Positions 7,825 through 17,365 of a DNA stretch of 64,000 nucleotides are shown piece by piece. Source of the stretch: Alphaproteobacteria bacterium. GTDB taxonomy: Bacteria; Pseudomonadota; Alphaproteobacteria; JAUHZC01. The stretch's first letter is position 1. Each line of letters starts with the position of its first letter. The translations under genes and the position numbers were made by a program. The notes below the pieces were generated by a model. The model searched no databases, was not told where the DNA came from, and was given only the letters and a program-made list of their open reading frames with translations. Where the stretch lies: positions 84,448-148,447 of the forward strand of contig JAUHZC010000002.1 in the NCBI GenBank assembly GCA_030425805.1. The letters are read 5' to 3'.

Positions 7825-8765
7825 GAGGCCGCGAGACGCTTTTCCTTCAGCTTAGCAAAATCATCTCCTGCATGGTAGGAAGAACGTGTCAAAGGTGTGC
7901 AGGAGGCCATGAGAAACCCTTTCCCATAGGCCATCTTCTCATAGCTTTTGAACTGTTGTGGTGTCACAAAATCAATCACAGGATGATGTTGCGGAGAGGG
8001 CTGGAGGTACTGACCAATCGTTAAGAAGTCCACATCTGCTGCCCGAAGATCATCCATCACCTGGTGAATTTCCGCCCGGTCCTCTCCAAGGCCCACCATC
8101 AACCCAGACTTTGTGAAGAGAGAAGGATCAAGCTCCTTGGCCTGGGCTAAGATCCTGAGAGAATGGAAATATCTTGCCCCAGGCCGCACCGTTGGATAGA
8201 GCCGTGGAACTGTCTCAAGGTTGTGATTAAACACATCTGGTTTTGCTGCCACAACTACTTCCAAGGCCCCTTCTTTGCGCAAAAAATCAGGAGTCAAAAC
8301 TTCAATTGTTGTTTCTGGAGAGGCCTGGCGAATAGCACGAATGGTTTTCGCAAAATGCTCCGCTCCCCCATCAGGCAAGTCATCCCGATCCACAGAAGTA
8401 ATCACAATGTGGGCAAGACCCAGCTGAGACATTGCTTCCGCTACCCGCTCTGGCTCATGAGGATCAAGCTTATCAGGCATTCCCGTTGCGATATCACAAA
8501 AGCGGCAAGCTCGTGTACACACACTCCCTAGAATCATGATGGTTGCATGTTTCTTAGCCCAACACTCTCCGATATTTGGACAAGAAGCCTCCTCACAAAC
8601 TGTATTCAGCTTGTATTTCCGCATAAGATCTTTTGTCTCATTGTACCCCTTAGAAACAGGAGCTTTGACCCGAATCCAATCTGGCTTCTGGGACTTGTGA
8701 CCTTCTTGCTTAACTTGGTAAGGCTGAGCCTTTCCTTTTTCTCTCGGCGTTGTTAAAGGCTGCAT
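7818..8765 (-). CDS. lipA: Lipoyl synthase
   Basis: Protein of 315 residues, normal length. It inserts two sulfurs into protein-bound octanoyl groups to form lipoyl groups on 2-oxoacid dehydrogenases and the glycine cleavage H protein. Both iron-sulfur sites are complete. The auxiliary cluster has Cys57, Cys62 and Cys68 ([12 protein letters not shown]); the radical-SAM cluster has Cys83, Cys87 and Cys90 (CTRACRFC). The C-terminal block [11 protein letters not shown] contains the conserved RSSYHA with the Ser ligand. It lies 14 bp after lpdA and overlaps ratA. The grouping with the E3 subunit gene makes sense because both serve lipoyl-dependent complexes. Confidence 0.97.
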   Translation of the reverse strand: MQPLTTPREKGKAQPYQVKQEGHKSQKPDWIRVKAPVSKGYNETKDLMRKYKLNTVCEEASCPNIGECWAKKHATIMILGSVCTRACRFCDIATGMPDKLDPHEPERVAEAMSQLGLAHIVITSVDRDDLPDGGAEHFAKTIRAIRQASPETTIEVLTPDFLRKEGALEVVVAAKPDVFNHNLETVPRLYPTVRPGARYFHSLRILAQAKELDPSLFTKSGLMVGLGEDRAEIHQVMDDLRAADVDFLTIGQYLQPSPQHHPVIDFVTPQQFKSYEKMAYGKGFLMASCTPLTRSSYHAGDDFAKLKEKRLAASC

Positions 8766-8779
8766 AAGAGATACCTCTT

Positions 8780-10180
8780 CTAGATATGGATGCTCCGCCC
8801 CCAGGCACCGAGGACAGCTTCGTGCATCATTTCAGATAGTGTGGGATGAGGAAAAACTGTGTGCATCAAATCAGCTTCTGTGGCTTCCAAGGTCTTGGCC
8901 ACAACAAATCCTTGAATCTGTTCAGTCACTTCGGGACCAATCATATGAGCCCCCAAAAGTTCCCCAGTCTTTTCTTCAAAAATGACTTTGACCATGCCAG
9001 ATGGATCTCCATAGGCAATCGCCTTTCCATTTCCAACACCTGGGAAACGACCAACTTTAATTTTTAAGCCTTGATCCTTAGCGGCCTGTTCTGTCAAGCC
9101 CACACTGGCAACTTGCGGGTGGGAGTAGGTACACCCGGGAATATTCTCTTTTTTCATCGGGTGCACATCTTTTTGCCCCGCTGCATGCTCTGCAGCAATC
9201 ACACCCTCATGGCTGGCCTTATGGGCCAACCAGGGAGCCCCTGCCATATCTCCAATAGCATAGAGGCCTGGGACATTGGTTTGGCAATAGCCATCAACAA
9301 CGACATGCCCTCTGTCTTGTTTAACACTCAAAGCCTCGAGGCCCAAATTTTCAGTGTTTGCCTGAATACCTACCGCAACCAAGACTTTGTCAAAAGTCTC
9401 ATCCTTTGAAGACTTCTTTGCTTGATCTTCCAAGGTAAGGGTAACGCCGGATTTTGTGCTTTTCTTCAGAGCTGCCGTTGTTTTGGTGAGAATCCGAATC
9501 CCCTGCTTCTCAAAGGCCTTTCGGGCAAGGTCTGAAACTTCATGATCTTCCACAGGCAGAATGCGATCCTGAAGCTCCACAATCGTGACCTCAGTACCCA
9601 TTTGGTTATAAAAACTTGCAAATTCTACACCAATAGCCCCACTCCCAATTACCAGAAGCTTCTTGGGACAAGCCTCTGCTACCATGGCTTTACGGTAGTT
9701 CCAGACATTGTCGTCCTTAAAATCATAACCGGGGAGAGCCCTGGCCCGGGCACCTGTTGCCAAAATCACCTTCTTTGCCAGAACTTTTTCTTTACCTACT
9801 GTGACTTCAAAACCACTAGGGGTTCGTTTTGTGAGTTTCCCCTCTCCTGTCAGGACCTGAATTTTATTCTTTTTCATAAGGTGTTGGATTCCAGAAGATA
9901 GCTGTCCAGATACCCCGCGAGAGCGCTCAATGACTTTATCCCAATGGACCTTCGGACTCATGTTTTCAAATCCAAAGTCCTTCCCATGGGATATGTTATG
10001 ATGGACTTCAGCACTCCGCAAAAGAGCCTTGGTCGGGATACATCCCCAGTTCAGACAAATCCCGCCCATCTCAGCTTTTTCAACGATTGTGACCTTCTGG
10101 CCAAGTTGTGCGGCACGAATTGCAGCCACATATCCACCGGGTCCTGCACCAATAACGAGAATATCTGTTTGATTTGCCAT
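8780..10180 (-). CDS. lpdA: Dihydrolipoyl dehydrogenase (E3)
   Basis: Flavoprotein of 466 residues, normal length. It reoxidises dihydrolipoamide of pyruvate and 2-oxoglutarate dehydrogenases with NAD+. The FAD-binding GAGPGG is at 11-16. The redox disulfide Cys42/Cys47 lies in [14 protein letters not shown]. The NAD-binding [14 protein letters not shown] is mid-protein. The C-terminal interface carries the catalytic His-Glu pair in [13 protein letters not shown]. It is the first gene of lpdA-lipA-ratA. No E1 or E2 genes are nearby, so it probably serves complexes encoded elsewhere. It is divergent from the response regulator with about 54 bp between them. Confidence 0.97.
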   Translation of the reverse strand: MANQTDILVIGAGPGGYVAAIRAAQLGQKVTIVEKAEMGGICLNWGCIPTKALLRSAEVHHNISHGKDFGFENMSPKVHWDKVIERSRGVSGQLSSGIQHLMKKNKIQVLTGEGKLTKRTPSGFEVTVGKEKVLAKKVILATGARARALPGYDFKDDNVWNYRKAMVAEACPKKLLVIGSGAIGVEFASFYNQMGTEVTIVELQDRILPVEDHEVSDLARKAFEKQGIRILTKTTAALKKSTKSGVTLTLEDQAKKSSKDETFDKVLVAVGIQANTENLGLEALSVKQDRGHVVVDGYCQTNVPGLYAIGDMAGAPWLAHKASHEGVIAAEHAAGQKDVHPMKKENIPGCTYSHPQVASVGLTEQAAKDQGLKIKVGRFPGVGNGKAIAYGDPSGMVKVIFEEKTGELLGAHMIGPEVTEQIQGFVVAKTLEATEADLMHTVFPHPTLSEMMHEAVLGAWGRSIHI

Positions 10181-10234
10181 GTCAGATTGCCTACACTTTT
10201 ATAGAGAAATTAACCCCCACTATCGCCCATTTTC

Positions 10235-10927
10235 ATGAATGCTGACAAGCCAAAACTTCTAATTGTTGATGACGACACCAAGCTTCGGTCCTTGCTTGCA
10301 AAGTTTTTGGCCGAAAGTCAGTATGAAACCATTGAGGCTGAGAATGGGGCTAAAGCCCTTTCAAAACTTGAGGAAGAAGAGATTGACCTCATTATTCTTG
10401 ATGTGATGATGCCAGAATTGGATGGATATGGCTTTCTTGAAAATCTTCCCAAGGCCCCTCGCCCCCCTATTCTCATGCTGACAGCCCTTGGAGATATTGA
10501 AGAGCGGGTCAAGGGCCTCAGTCATGGAGCAGATGACTATCTGCCGAAACCTTTTGACACACGGGAACTTCTTCTCAGGGTTGAGAAGCTTTTAGAGCGG
10601 AAAAAACCTTCCTCCTCTCAATCAAAAATTTTTCAGTTTGGCCCCTTCAGCTTTACCAGCAAAACTGGAGAGCTCTTTGCTGGGGAAAAACGTGTTGAAC
10701 TGACAACAACAGAGGAATCCCTTATCAAAGCACTTACCAAAGCCCAAGGCACCCCCTTAAGCCGAGAAGCGCTATGTGAAAGTGGTGGGTTTACACTTTC
10801 ACCACGCACCATTGATGTGCAAATCAATCGCTTACGCAAAAAGCTTTCTCTTTATGCGCCTGATCAAACTTTGATCAAAACCGTGCGTCACCAAGGTTAC
10901 GTACTTGTTGGAGTTATTTCATCATGA
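10235..10927 (+). CDS. OmpR-family response regulator
   Basis: Protein of 230 residues. The N-terminal receiver has the acidic pocket VDDD (11-14), phospho-acceptor Asp56 in LIILDVMMP, Thr in MLTALGD and Lys in YLPKPFD. The C-terminal winged-helix domain (about 130-228) has the OmpR/PhoB features LTTTEESLIKAL and SPRTIDVQINRLRKKL followed by IKTVRHQGYVL. It overlaps the sensor kinase gene by 4 bp (ATGA), so the two are a cognate pair. The architecture is that of the OmpR/EnvZ group common in Alphaproteobacteria, but the stimulus and regulon cannot be read from the sequence. Confidence 0.95.
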   Translation: MNADKPKLLIVDDDTKLRSLLAKFLAESQYETIEAENGAKALSKLEEEEIDLIILDVMMPELDGYGFLENLPKAPRPPILMLTALGDIEERVKGLSHGADDYLPKPFDTRELLLRVEKLLERKKPSSSQSKIFQFGPFSFTSKTGELFAGEKRVELTTTEESLIKALTKAQGTPLSREALCESGGFTLSPRTIDVQINRLRKKLSLYAPDQTLIKTVRHQGYVLVGVISS

Positions 10928-12261
10928 AATACGCAATCCCTAAACTTTTGAAATATCTTCTGCCGCGCCATCTTTTTGGGCGAGCCCTTCTCATTCTCTG
11001 GCTTCCTATGATTGTTGTACAGGCAGTTACAACTTTTGTTTTTCTAGATCGCCACTGGTACACCACAACACGTGAAATGTCCCAAAGCCTTGTCCGGTCT
11101 GTCAAAACCGTTCAGTATTTCACCCAGCAACAAAAATTCATGCCCCAACCTCTACGGGAAGAAGCAGGACATCTCTCTGGCTTGGAAATCTCTGTGACAA
11201 AGGATTTAAAAGAACTTCCTCCCCCAGACAAATCCTTTCCAGGAATCTCTCTCTTAAAAAGAACTCTCTGGCAAAGCGGTGTAAAACTTCATTCAGTTTT
11301 TGCAAGCGGAGATAAACTCTTCTTTATACTCCCCTGGAAGCGCCAACAATTCCTTGTCCTGACCTGCTCGACAAAACGCCTTCATCTGCGAACAACGCCC
11401 CTCTTCCTAATCTGGATGTTTGCAGCCCCCTTGTGCTTCTTTATTATTGCAGCTTTATTCCTTCGAAATCAGATCCGCCCAATCACCCGTCTTTCCCAAG
11501 CTTTGATGGAGTTTAGTATGGGGAACAAAACGAAGACAGTTAAGCCCCAGGGAGCCTTGGAAATCCGACGCGCTGCTATTTCTTTTAATCAAATGCAGCA
11601 ACGCCTCACCCGGTTTATCACCCAACGAACGCAAATGCTTGCAGGTGTTTCTCATGATCTTAAAACGCCACTCACCCGGATTCGTCTCTCTATTGCCATG
11701 TTAGAAGATAAAGAAGCTGCCCAATCTCTGGAAGAAGACGTCTCTCACATGTCGAGAATCATTGATGACTACCTTGCTTTCTCAAAAGGAGAGCATGACA
11801 CAAAACCGAGTGAGGTTTCCCTGCGTGGTTTTATATCTGAAATTATCGCGCCCTATAAAAAACAAGAAAAGGATATTCGTTATCGAGCGTCGAAGGACAC
11901 AACCCTCCTCCTACAACATCAAAGCATGAAACGGGCCCTGTCCAATCTCATTGATAACGGCTTAAAGTATGGCAGCAAAGTAGAAATTTCCACACGAATC
12001 TCAGACCAAGTTATCCAGATCTTTGTTGATGATAATGGCCCCGGCATCCCCCCTGAGCATTATCAAGACGTTCTCCAGCCTTTTCAACGCCTAGAGAGCT
12101 CCCGAAATAGCTCTACCGGGGGCATTGGTCTTGGATTAACGATTGCCAATGATATTGTTCTTGCACATGGAGGAAGCCTGAGCTTTACATCTTCAAAAAC
12201 CTTGGGGGGACTTCAGGTTTCCCTCACACTCCCAAAAGACTTTTTTCATGGAAAGAGCTAA
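10924..12261 (+). CDS. EnvZ-type sensor histidine kinase
   Basis: Protein of 445 residues. Membrane segments at about 20-41 and 158-180 enclose a short periplasmic sensor of roughly 115 residues. A HAMP linker follows (RNQIRPITRLSQALMEFSMG). The dimerisation domain has the phospho-acceptor His244 in AGVSHDLKTPLTRIRL. The catalytic domain has the N box (LSNLIDNGLKYG), G1 (VDDNGPGIPPE) and G2 (GIGLGLTIA). It is translationally coupled to the response regulator by the ATGA overlap. No orthologue name is assigned because the sensor part is not distinctive. Confidence 0.95.
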   Translation: MKYAIPKLLKYLLPRHLFGRALLILWLPMIVVQAVTTFVFLDRHWYTTTREMSQSLVRSVKTVQYFTQQQKFMPQPLREEAGHLSGLEISVTKDLKELPPPDKSFPGISLLKRTLWQSGVKLHSVFASGDKLFFILPWKRQQFLVLTCSTKRLHLRTTPLFLIWMFAAPLCFFIIAALFLRNQIRPITRLSQALMEFSMGNKTKTVKPQGALEIRRAAISFNQMQQRLTRFITQRTQMLAGVSHDLKTPLTRIRLSIAMLEDKEAAQSLEEDVSHMSRIIDDYLAFSKGEHDTKPSEVSLRGFISEIIAPYKKQEKDIRYRASKDTTLLLQHQSMKRALSNLIDNGLKYGSKVEISTRISDQVIQIFVDDNGPGIPPEHYQDVLQPFQRLESSRNSSTGGIGLGLTIANDIVLAHGGSLSFTSSKTLGGLQVSLTLPKDFFHGKS

Positions 12262-12299
12262 GAATAATTTCTTTCACTAACCCCTCTCATTTTGGAGCC

Positions 12300-12533
12300 T
12301 TGAATTTCAAATGTCACAATTTTCCACGCCTCAAGCTGTGCCACCTATTGAAAATTGGCGGTGCAGCGATGGATGGTCCGCGCTACATCTGGTGGAATTT
12401 TGTTGCCTCTAATTATGATCTCCTCATGGCAAATATCGAGCGATGGCAGAAAAATGAGTTCCCAACTGTCCCTGAAGATGAGGAAGAATTCATTCCCCTT
12501 CCCGATCGTGCTCTTCCCGCAAAAGAATTTTAA
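12300..12533 (+). pseudogene. Pirin C-terminal remnant
   Basis: The frame from about 12340 to 12533 reads IGGAAMDGPRYIWWNFVASN and then a block ending PTVPEDEEEFIPLPDR. This is the C-terminal cupin signature of pirin-family proteins (GGxxLDGPRxIWWNFVSS and PxVPGDxEEFIPLP). Only about 65 residues of a usual 230-290 remain; the N-terminal cupin with the metal-binding His/Glu residues is absent upstream, where the kinase gene ends at 12261. The first 13 codons after the ATG at 12300 show no pirin similarity and there is no clear ribosome site. It is best read as a gene fossil; a short expressed C-terminal fragment cannot be excluded. Confidence 0.75.
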
Positions 12534-12593
12534 AAAGCTCTTTTTTCTTTCCATAATTCAAAGCACAATGGAATAGGAACAGGGAGATAATCT

Positions 12594-13007
12594 ATGAAAC
12601 TTTTAATTCTAGCACTGGCGCCGCTGTCTCTCTTTGCTGCAAGTGCAAAACAAACGAAAGACGATGATGCGGCTGATAAGCCCCCGACTGTTGCCATGGG
12701 CAGTCAAGGGTCCGATTATTCTGAGGCTGAAACTGTTGAAGATAGAGACTTTGATGCTCTATTTGCACGGCTAGAGGGGAATGCATCTGGAGAAGGAAAA
12801 AGTTGGAAGCTCATTCTTGATGCAGAGGGAGCTGGAAAACATCTGCTTATACATGTCCGTGAAGATGGGGGAGAGCGCATTATTGGCATTATATCAGAAG
12901 AGGACAAAGAACGGCTTGACCGATTTAAGGATCGGATGGAAATGCAATCTGAGGGAAAAGATGTCACAGAACCTGAGGAAACAGGGGCTAGTGGAAAAAG
13001 CTCTTAG
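12594..13007 (+). CDS. Small exported acidic protein of unknown function
   Basis: Protein of 137 residues, with a signal peptide at 1-19 (MKLLILALAPLSLFAASAK). The mature part is acidic and mostly polar. One segment near 67-105 could form two strands and a helix (SWKLILDAEGAGKHLLIHV, ERIIGIISEEDKERLDRFKD). A GGGAGA-type ribosome site (CAGGGAGA) precedes the ATG. It sits between the pirin fossil and cpoB with about 66 bp to the latter, in the same direction. The family is not recognised. Confidence 0.65.
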   Translation: MKLLILALAPLSLFAASAKQTKDDDAADKPPTVAMGSQGSDYSEAETVEDRDFDALFARLEGNASGEGKSWKLILDAEGAGKHLLIHVREDGGERIIGIISEEDKERLDRFKDRMEMQSEGKDVTEPEETGASGKSS

Positions 13008-13073
13008 TCAAGTAGGCTGCTTGAACAATACAAAGAGACAGAGTAGGATAAAGCAAGAATTATAGAGGTTCTC

Positions 13074-13865
13074 ATGATGCGCATCACGCTCACATCTGTT
13101 TTTTTGATTCTCCCGACTCTTTTGACGGCCAATGAACTTTCTCTAGAAGAACGCGTTGCAAAGCTGGAAGAGGAGGTGCGCCGTCTTGGAGGAATGATTG
13201 CTCAGGAGCAGATGGAAGCCAAACGCTCTCCAGCAAAAGAAGATGTAACTGCAGAATCCACAGTCGAAGAGAAAACAGAAGAATCATCTACCCCTAAAGA
13301 AGCGGCTGAGCCCAAAGGAACGCCTGATGTAGAGGCCGAAGAAGCAGAGTTAGAAGATCCTGTTGCGGCCCTCATTGCCCAGCAAAAAAAGGACAATCCA
13401 AAAAGCACAACTGTTGGAGATACCTTAATCCCCAATGGTGATGACTATACCGCCTACACCAATGCTAGATCTTCCCTCAAGCAAGGACAGACCTACAAGG
13501 CTATTAATGAGCTGAACAGCTTTTTAGAAGCCTACCCGAACTCCCTTCTCGGCCCGAATGGTGCCTTTTGGTTAGGAGAAGCTTACAATCTAGCAGGGGA
13601 TAAATCTCAAGCAGCAGTAGCCTATGGCAGGGCCTATAGCCTGTCTAAGGCTCTTCTTGAGAAACCTGAGAACAAGCCTCATCAATCCACGATCCAGGCC
13701 CAAGTTCCTGCAAGTATGGTGAAACTCTCAGAAATCCTCATTGATACGGGAAAGAAAGACCAAGCAAAGGCCACCATGAAGGCGCTGAAAGCTGAATTTC
13801 CCATGATGCCTTACAAGTTGAAGAAACGGCAGGAAGCCTTGCTCCAGCGGGCATCTTCTAGGTAG
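13074..13865 (+). CDS. cpoB: Tol-Pal system protein CpoB (YbgF)
   Basis: Protein of 263 residues with a signal peptide (1-19). A short coiled coil follows (LSLEERVAKLEEEVRRLGGMIAQ), the trimerisation part of YbgF. Residues 45-110 are an acidic Glu/Ala linker. The C-terminal TPR domain (about 125-260) starts with YTNARSSLKQGQTYKAINEL and contains FLEAYPNSLLGPNGAFWLGEA, the TPR blocks typical of CpoB. It coordinates outer-membrane constriction with septal peptidoglycan synthesis in the periplasm. ATG codons at 13074 and 13077 are both usable. It is directly followed by tilS; the usual tol-pal genes upstream are not present here. Confidence 0.9.
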   Translation: MMRITLTSVFLILPTLLTANELSLEERVAKLEEEVRRLGGMIAQEQMEAKRSPAKEDVTAESTVEEKTEESSTPKEAAEPKGTPDVEAEEAELEDPVAALIAQQKKDNPKSTTVGDTLIPNGDDYTAYTNARSSLKQGQTYKAINELNSFLEAYPNSLLGPNGAFWLGEAYNLAGDKSQAAVAYGRAYSLSKALLEKPENKPHQSTIQAQVPASMVKLSEILIDTGKKDQAKATMKALKAEFPMMPYKLKKRQEALLQRASSR

Positions 13866-15059
13866 ATGTCTCCCGAAACGCTTCTAAAAAGTTTGCGAAA
13901 AGGCCCAGGCACAGGATGGGCCGTAGGTGTTTCCGGTGGCCCTGACAGCCTCGGACTTTTAGCTTGGTTGAAGCCCTACGCGGAAAAATTACAAATTCCC
14001 CTTTATGCTGTTATTGTCAACCATGGCCTACGCCCTGAAGCAAAAGCTGAAGCGGAGCAAGTTTTGCAATGGGTCACAAGATTTGGGGTTCTTGGGGAGG
14101 TGCGCACGCTCTCACCCAAGCAAGGAGGAGAAAATCTACAAACCTTTGCCCGGGAAGGTCGTTACGAAGCTTTTGACCAGTTCATGCAAGGTAAAAGGCT
14201 AAGCCACCTTTTCCTTGGCCACACCCAGGAAGATCAGGCAGAGACCCTGCTCCATCGCTTTTTGCGGGGGACTGATTATCTTGGGGCTCAAGGGATGCAT
14301 CCTCTCTCCTCTCGGATTACAGATACGGGCTATACCTATACTCTGGCTCGGCCATTTTTAGACAATCCAAAGACTGAGCTTCACCAACACTGGAAGACAA
14401 AGGTGATCACTGATCCCTCCAATCACAATCCTGACTTCTCCCGGGTACGACATCGACACTTCTTAGAACAAGAAACACCCCATGAGCTTCTTGTCACAGC
14501 CCAAAAGTTTTCAGCACTTGGGAAAGCCCATGAAGAAGCTCTCCAACCTTTTTGGAAAAATTCATATGCTTGTCATGACGGGTGGGGCTCCCTGAATCGA
14601 GAAGCCTTTCGAGCGCTTCCCCCCCTTCACCAAGATATGGTTCTACGGCGTATTCTTCAAACCTATGGGACACGCCCAACACAGGGGTATCCTCCACGGA
14701 CGCGAAGCCTTGAGACTCTCCTTCCAGAACTCCTGGATGGAAAAGGAAAGCTCACAGTCCATGGCACATTAATTGAGATCCAACCTCAGCTCCTGCGTTT
14801 CTCCCGGGAATTCTCTAAGATTTCTGCCAAGGCCCTGCCTCTCTTGCCTCATGGGATGATGTGGGATCATCGCTATAAAATTGCATGGACAGACAAAACC
14901 GAAGGGCTTGCTGTTCATGCACTGGGGCCTTTATTTTCTCAGCTTCGAGAATATACAGATACTCCCTATGAAATTGGCCAGACCTTCCCTGGGATTTTCA
15001 GAAATAAAGACCTTGTTGCCCATCCATTGGAAGGAGAGTTTATTTCCTTTGAGGTTTAA
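13866..15059 (+). CDS. tilS: tRNA(Ile)-lysidine synthase
   Basis: Protein of 397 residues. It converts the wobble C of tRNA-Ile(CAU) to lysidine, an essential change that makes it read AUA. The PP-loop ATPase signature GVSGGPDS is at residues 21-28, and the conserved LGHTQEDQAETLLHRFLRG follows at about 118-136. A block DPSNHNPDFSRVRHRHFL carries the usual RxRxRxxL-type element. The C-terminal region is shorter than in E. coli. The ATG follows the cpoB stop with no gap, so the genes are coupled. In Alphaproteobacteria ftsH normally comes next; here the next gene is the convergent rocD. Confidence 0.95.
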   Translation: MSPETLLKSLRKGPGTGWAVGVSGGPDSLGLLAWLKPYAEKLQIPLYAVIVNHGLRPEAKAEAEQVLQWVTRFGVLGEVRTLSPKQGGENLQTFAREGRYEAFDQFMQGKRLSHLFLGHTQEDQAETLLHRFLRGTDYLGAQGMHPLSSRITDTGYTYTLARPFLDNPKTELHQHWKTKVITDPSNHNPDFSRVRHRHFLEQETPHELLVTAQKFSALGKAHEEALQPFWKNSYACHDGWGSLNREAFRALPPLHQDMVLRRILQTYGTRPTQGYPPRTRSLETLLPELLDGKGKLTVHGTLIEIQPQLLRFSREFSKISAKALPLLPHGMMWDHRYKIAWTDKTEGLAVHALGPLFSQLREYTDTPYEIGQTFPGIFRNKDLVAHPLEGEFISFEV

Positions 15060-15072
15060 TACTTTGCCTTTA

Positions 15073-16362
15073 TCAAAATCCAAAATCTTCTTCAAGGCTT
15101 GAAAGAACGCTTTCGATTCGATTGACACCCCAATCAATTTCCTCACGGGTAATTGTCAATGGTGGCGCAATGCGAATCACTGTCTCTTTAGTTTCCTTAG
15201 AAAGAATTCCCTTCGTCAGCAAGCGCTCACAAGCAACACGCGCATTGCAATAATCAGGATTCACTTCCATACCAATCCAAAGCCCTCGGCCCCGAATATT
15301 GGAGATAACGGGAGAGCGAATCTCTCGAAGGGCTTTGAGGAGATACTCTCCTAGAGTATGAGAGCGCTCCACAAGGCCTTCTTCTTCCAATACCTCCAGA
15401 GCCTTTAACCCTATTGCACAAGCCATGTGATTTCCCCCAAAAGTAGAGCCATGGCTACCTGGATTAAAAACATTCATGAGCTCTTCTGTACCAATCATAG
15501 CTGAGACTGGATAAATCCCGCCTCCCAAAGCTTTACCGAGCAGAATTGCATCAGGCTTGACCTCTTCATGGTCCATGCCAAACATCTTTCCTGTCCGGCC
15601 TAACCCTGTTTGGATTTCATCTGAAATCAGGAGAACTTTATGCTGACGACAAAGTTCTGAAACGCCTTTCATCCAGCCTTTAGGCGGGAATTTAATTCCT
15701 CCCTCCCCGAGCATAGGCTCTGTGAGAAAAGCACAGGTGTTTGGCGTAATAGCCTGTTCCAAGGCCTCGAGATTCCCAAAGGGAATTTCCCGGAACCCAG
15801 GCGTCAAAGGACCAAACCCCCGACGATACTCATCCTCTGAGGAAAAGCTGATGACCGTTGTTGTGCGGCCATGAAAATTTCCAGCATTTACAATGATTTC
15901 ACATTTATCTTTGGGAATACCTTTGACTTCCTCTCCCCAGCGACGAGCACCCTTAATCGCTGTTTCAACAGCCTCAGCTCCCGTGTTCATGGGAAGTGCG
16001 CGATCAAGGCCTGAAACCTCACAAAGCTTTTTTAAAAATCGTCCAAGGTTGCATGGATAAAAAGCCCGTGAAGTCACGCAAATTTTTGAAAGCTGATTAT
16101 GAAGAGCTGTGAGCAACTTTGGATGGCGGTGGCCATGACTCACAGCGGAATAGGCTGACATCATATCTAAATATCGGTTCCCCTCCACATCCCAAATCCA
16201 ACAGCCTTCTGCAGAGGAAGGTACAACAGGAAGAGGATCGTAGTTCAGAGCCCCGTAGGACTTCTCAAGATCAATGAAATCCTGGGTTGTTTTCAGAGAG
16301 GGGTCCTCTACTTTGCAACACGCTTTCTGGGCTGAGCATAGGGGGTTTTGAGTTTCAGACAT
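15073..16362 (-). CDS. rocD: Ornithine aminotransferase
   Basis: Class III PLP aminotransferase of 429 residues. It moves the delta-amino group of ornithine to 2-oxoglutarate, giving glutamate semialdehyde on the way to proline or glutamate. PLP-site blocks are visible: NTGAEAVETAIKGARRW (126-142), FHGRT (163-167), ISDEIQTGLGRTG (246-258) and the Schiff-base Lys277 in LLGKALGGGIYPVSA. The start ALNYDPLPVV and the SAYSAVSHGHRHP motif fit ornithine rather than acetylornithine enzymes. Residues 1-30 hold a Cys-rich extension (CSAQKACC) of unclear role. The gene lies 30 bp after an arginase-like gene in the same direction. Confidence 0.92.
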   Translation of the reverse strand: MSETQNPLCSAQKACCKVEDPSLKTTQDFIDLEKSYGALNYDPLPVVPSSAEGCWIWDVEGNRYLDMMSAYSAVSHGHRHPKLLTALHNQLSKICVTSRAFYPCNLGRFLKKLCEVSGLDRALPMNTGAEAVETAIKGARRWGEEVKGIPKDKCEIIVNAGNFHGRTTTVISFSSEDEYRRGFGPLTPGFREIPFGNLEALEQAITPNTCAFLTEPMLGEGGIKFPPKGWMKGVSELCRQHKVLLISDEIQTGLGRTGKMFGMDHEEVKPDAILLGKALGGGIYPVSAMIGTEELMNVFNPGSHGSTFGGNHMACAIGLKALEVLEEEGLVERSHTLGEYLLKALREIRSPVISNIRGRGLWIGMEVNPDYCNARVACERLLTKGILSKETKETVIRIAPPLTITREEIDWGVNRIESVLSSLEEDFGF

Positions 16363-16392
16363 AGCCTTCTCCTGATCATTTTGACCCCTATA

Positions 16393-17262
16393 TTAAAGCT
16401 TTTGTGAGAGAAGAACGACAAGAATTTTTTTCAAAAGCTGTAAGGTTTTTTGGCTCTGATCTTGAGAAAAATCATACCCTAAGACCTCAATGGCACAAAG
16501 CCGGGGGTCTCGGGCTATTTTCCGGAGAGGTTTTTCAAGGTCATAAAAAGAGATTCCCGACTCACCTGGAAAAAAAACACCGGGTGCCTCGAAAATATCA
16601 AATGCATTTAGCCCAATTGAAATTCCAAAGTCACCCTGCCCTCGGCTTGCAATCTTATGGGCCTTCTCTAGTGCACGGGACAACCCCTTGCGATTCACCT
16701 CTTCTAGTAAGATGGTTTGGATACCAGACGCTTCAGCAGCTTGCTTTTCCTCTTCTAGAAAAGTTTGCCCGCCAATAAGGCATATATTCTCAGGCTTGAA
16801 TGTCTGGCCTTTGAGAAATGTTCCCTGCCCTAAAAGGTTTGTAATGACTTTTTGACAAAGTCGTTTTGGTATTGATTGTGTGGGGATTTCCAGGGAGAGC
16901 CGATTATCCAGCCAAATTAATCCTTCTATATTCTTTGGACAAAGAGCCGGCCATGTTCCCAGACTTGTGATACGGGCTTCCCCCAAGATGAGAGGTAATT
17001 TCCCTTCAACCAACTCTTTTTTCAAAAGATTTCCCAAGCGACTATTCATATCTTGGACTAAACTTCTTTCTGTCTCATCCAAGACTGAATCAGCGCCTGT
17101 TTCCGGAAGGATAGAGAAAACGTTCGCGACCCATTGCGCATCAACTCCGTGCTCTTCGAGTAGCTGTAAAACCTGGCTTTTGAGAAGGTCTTGAGAACCA
17201 TTTCCGCCCCCATTTTTTTCCATCCAAGAATTGCCGACTCCAATGATTGATACAGACTTCAT
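16393..17262 (-). CDS. Arginase-fold protein lacking the metal ligands (putative pseudoenzyme)
   Basis: Protein of 289 residues that follows the arginase layout end to end. The block LPLILGEARITSLGT (89-103) matches the usual GGDHSxAxGT, IWLDNRLSLE (116-125) matches WxDAHxDxN, and GISIGLNAFDIFEAPGV (213-229) matches LSLDxDxxDPxxAPG. The end CAIEVLGYDFSQD matches the EVNPxLD block. Of the six manganese ligands only Asp119 remains; the others are Arg97, Arg121, Ser123, Gly217 and Asn219. It therefore cannot be a normal binuclear hydrolase. The frame is intact and it precedes rocD by 30 bp, where an arginase would be expected. It may regulate or bind, or be an early stage of decay. Confidence 0.85.
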   Translation of the reverse strand: MKSVSIIGVGNSWMEKNGGGNGSQDLLKSQVLQLLEEHGVDAQWVANVFSILPETGADSVLDETERSLVQDMNSRLGNLLKKELVEGKLPLILGEARITSLGTWPALCPKNIEGLIWLDNRLSLEIPTQSIPKRLCQKVITNLLGQGTFLKGQTFKPENICLIGGQTFLEEEKQAAEASGIQTILLEEVNRKGLSRALEKAHKIASRGQGDFGISIGLNAFDIFEAPGVFFPGESGISFYDLEKPLRKIARDPRLCAIEVLGYDFSQDQSQKTLQLLKKILVVLLSQKL

Positions 17263-17365
17263 TTTTTGAGCTTATCCAATTTTGATAAAATTTGAGTTAA
17301 ATCAAAAAAAACGTGAATATCCTCTAAATATGCACTACCCTTATAATAAGGGTAAGGGATTAAAA

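Noticed and set aside
12300..12533. A functional 77-residue protein instead of a pirin remnant
   Set aside because: The metal-binding half of the cupin fold is missing, the first 13 residues do not match and no ribosome site is seen.
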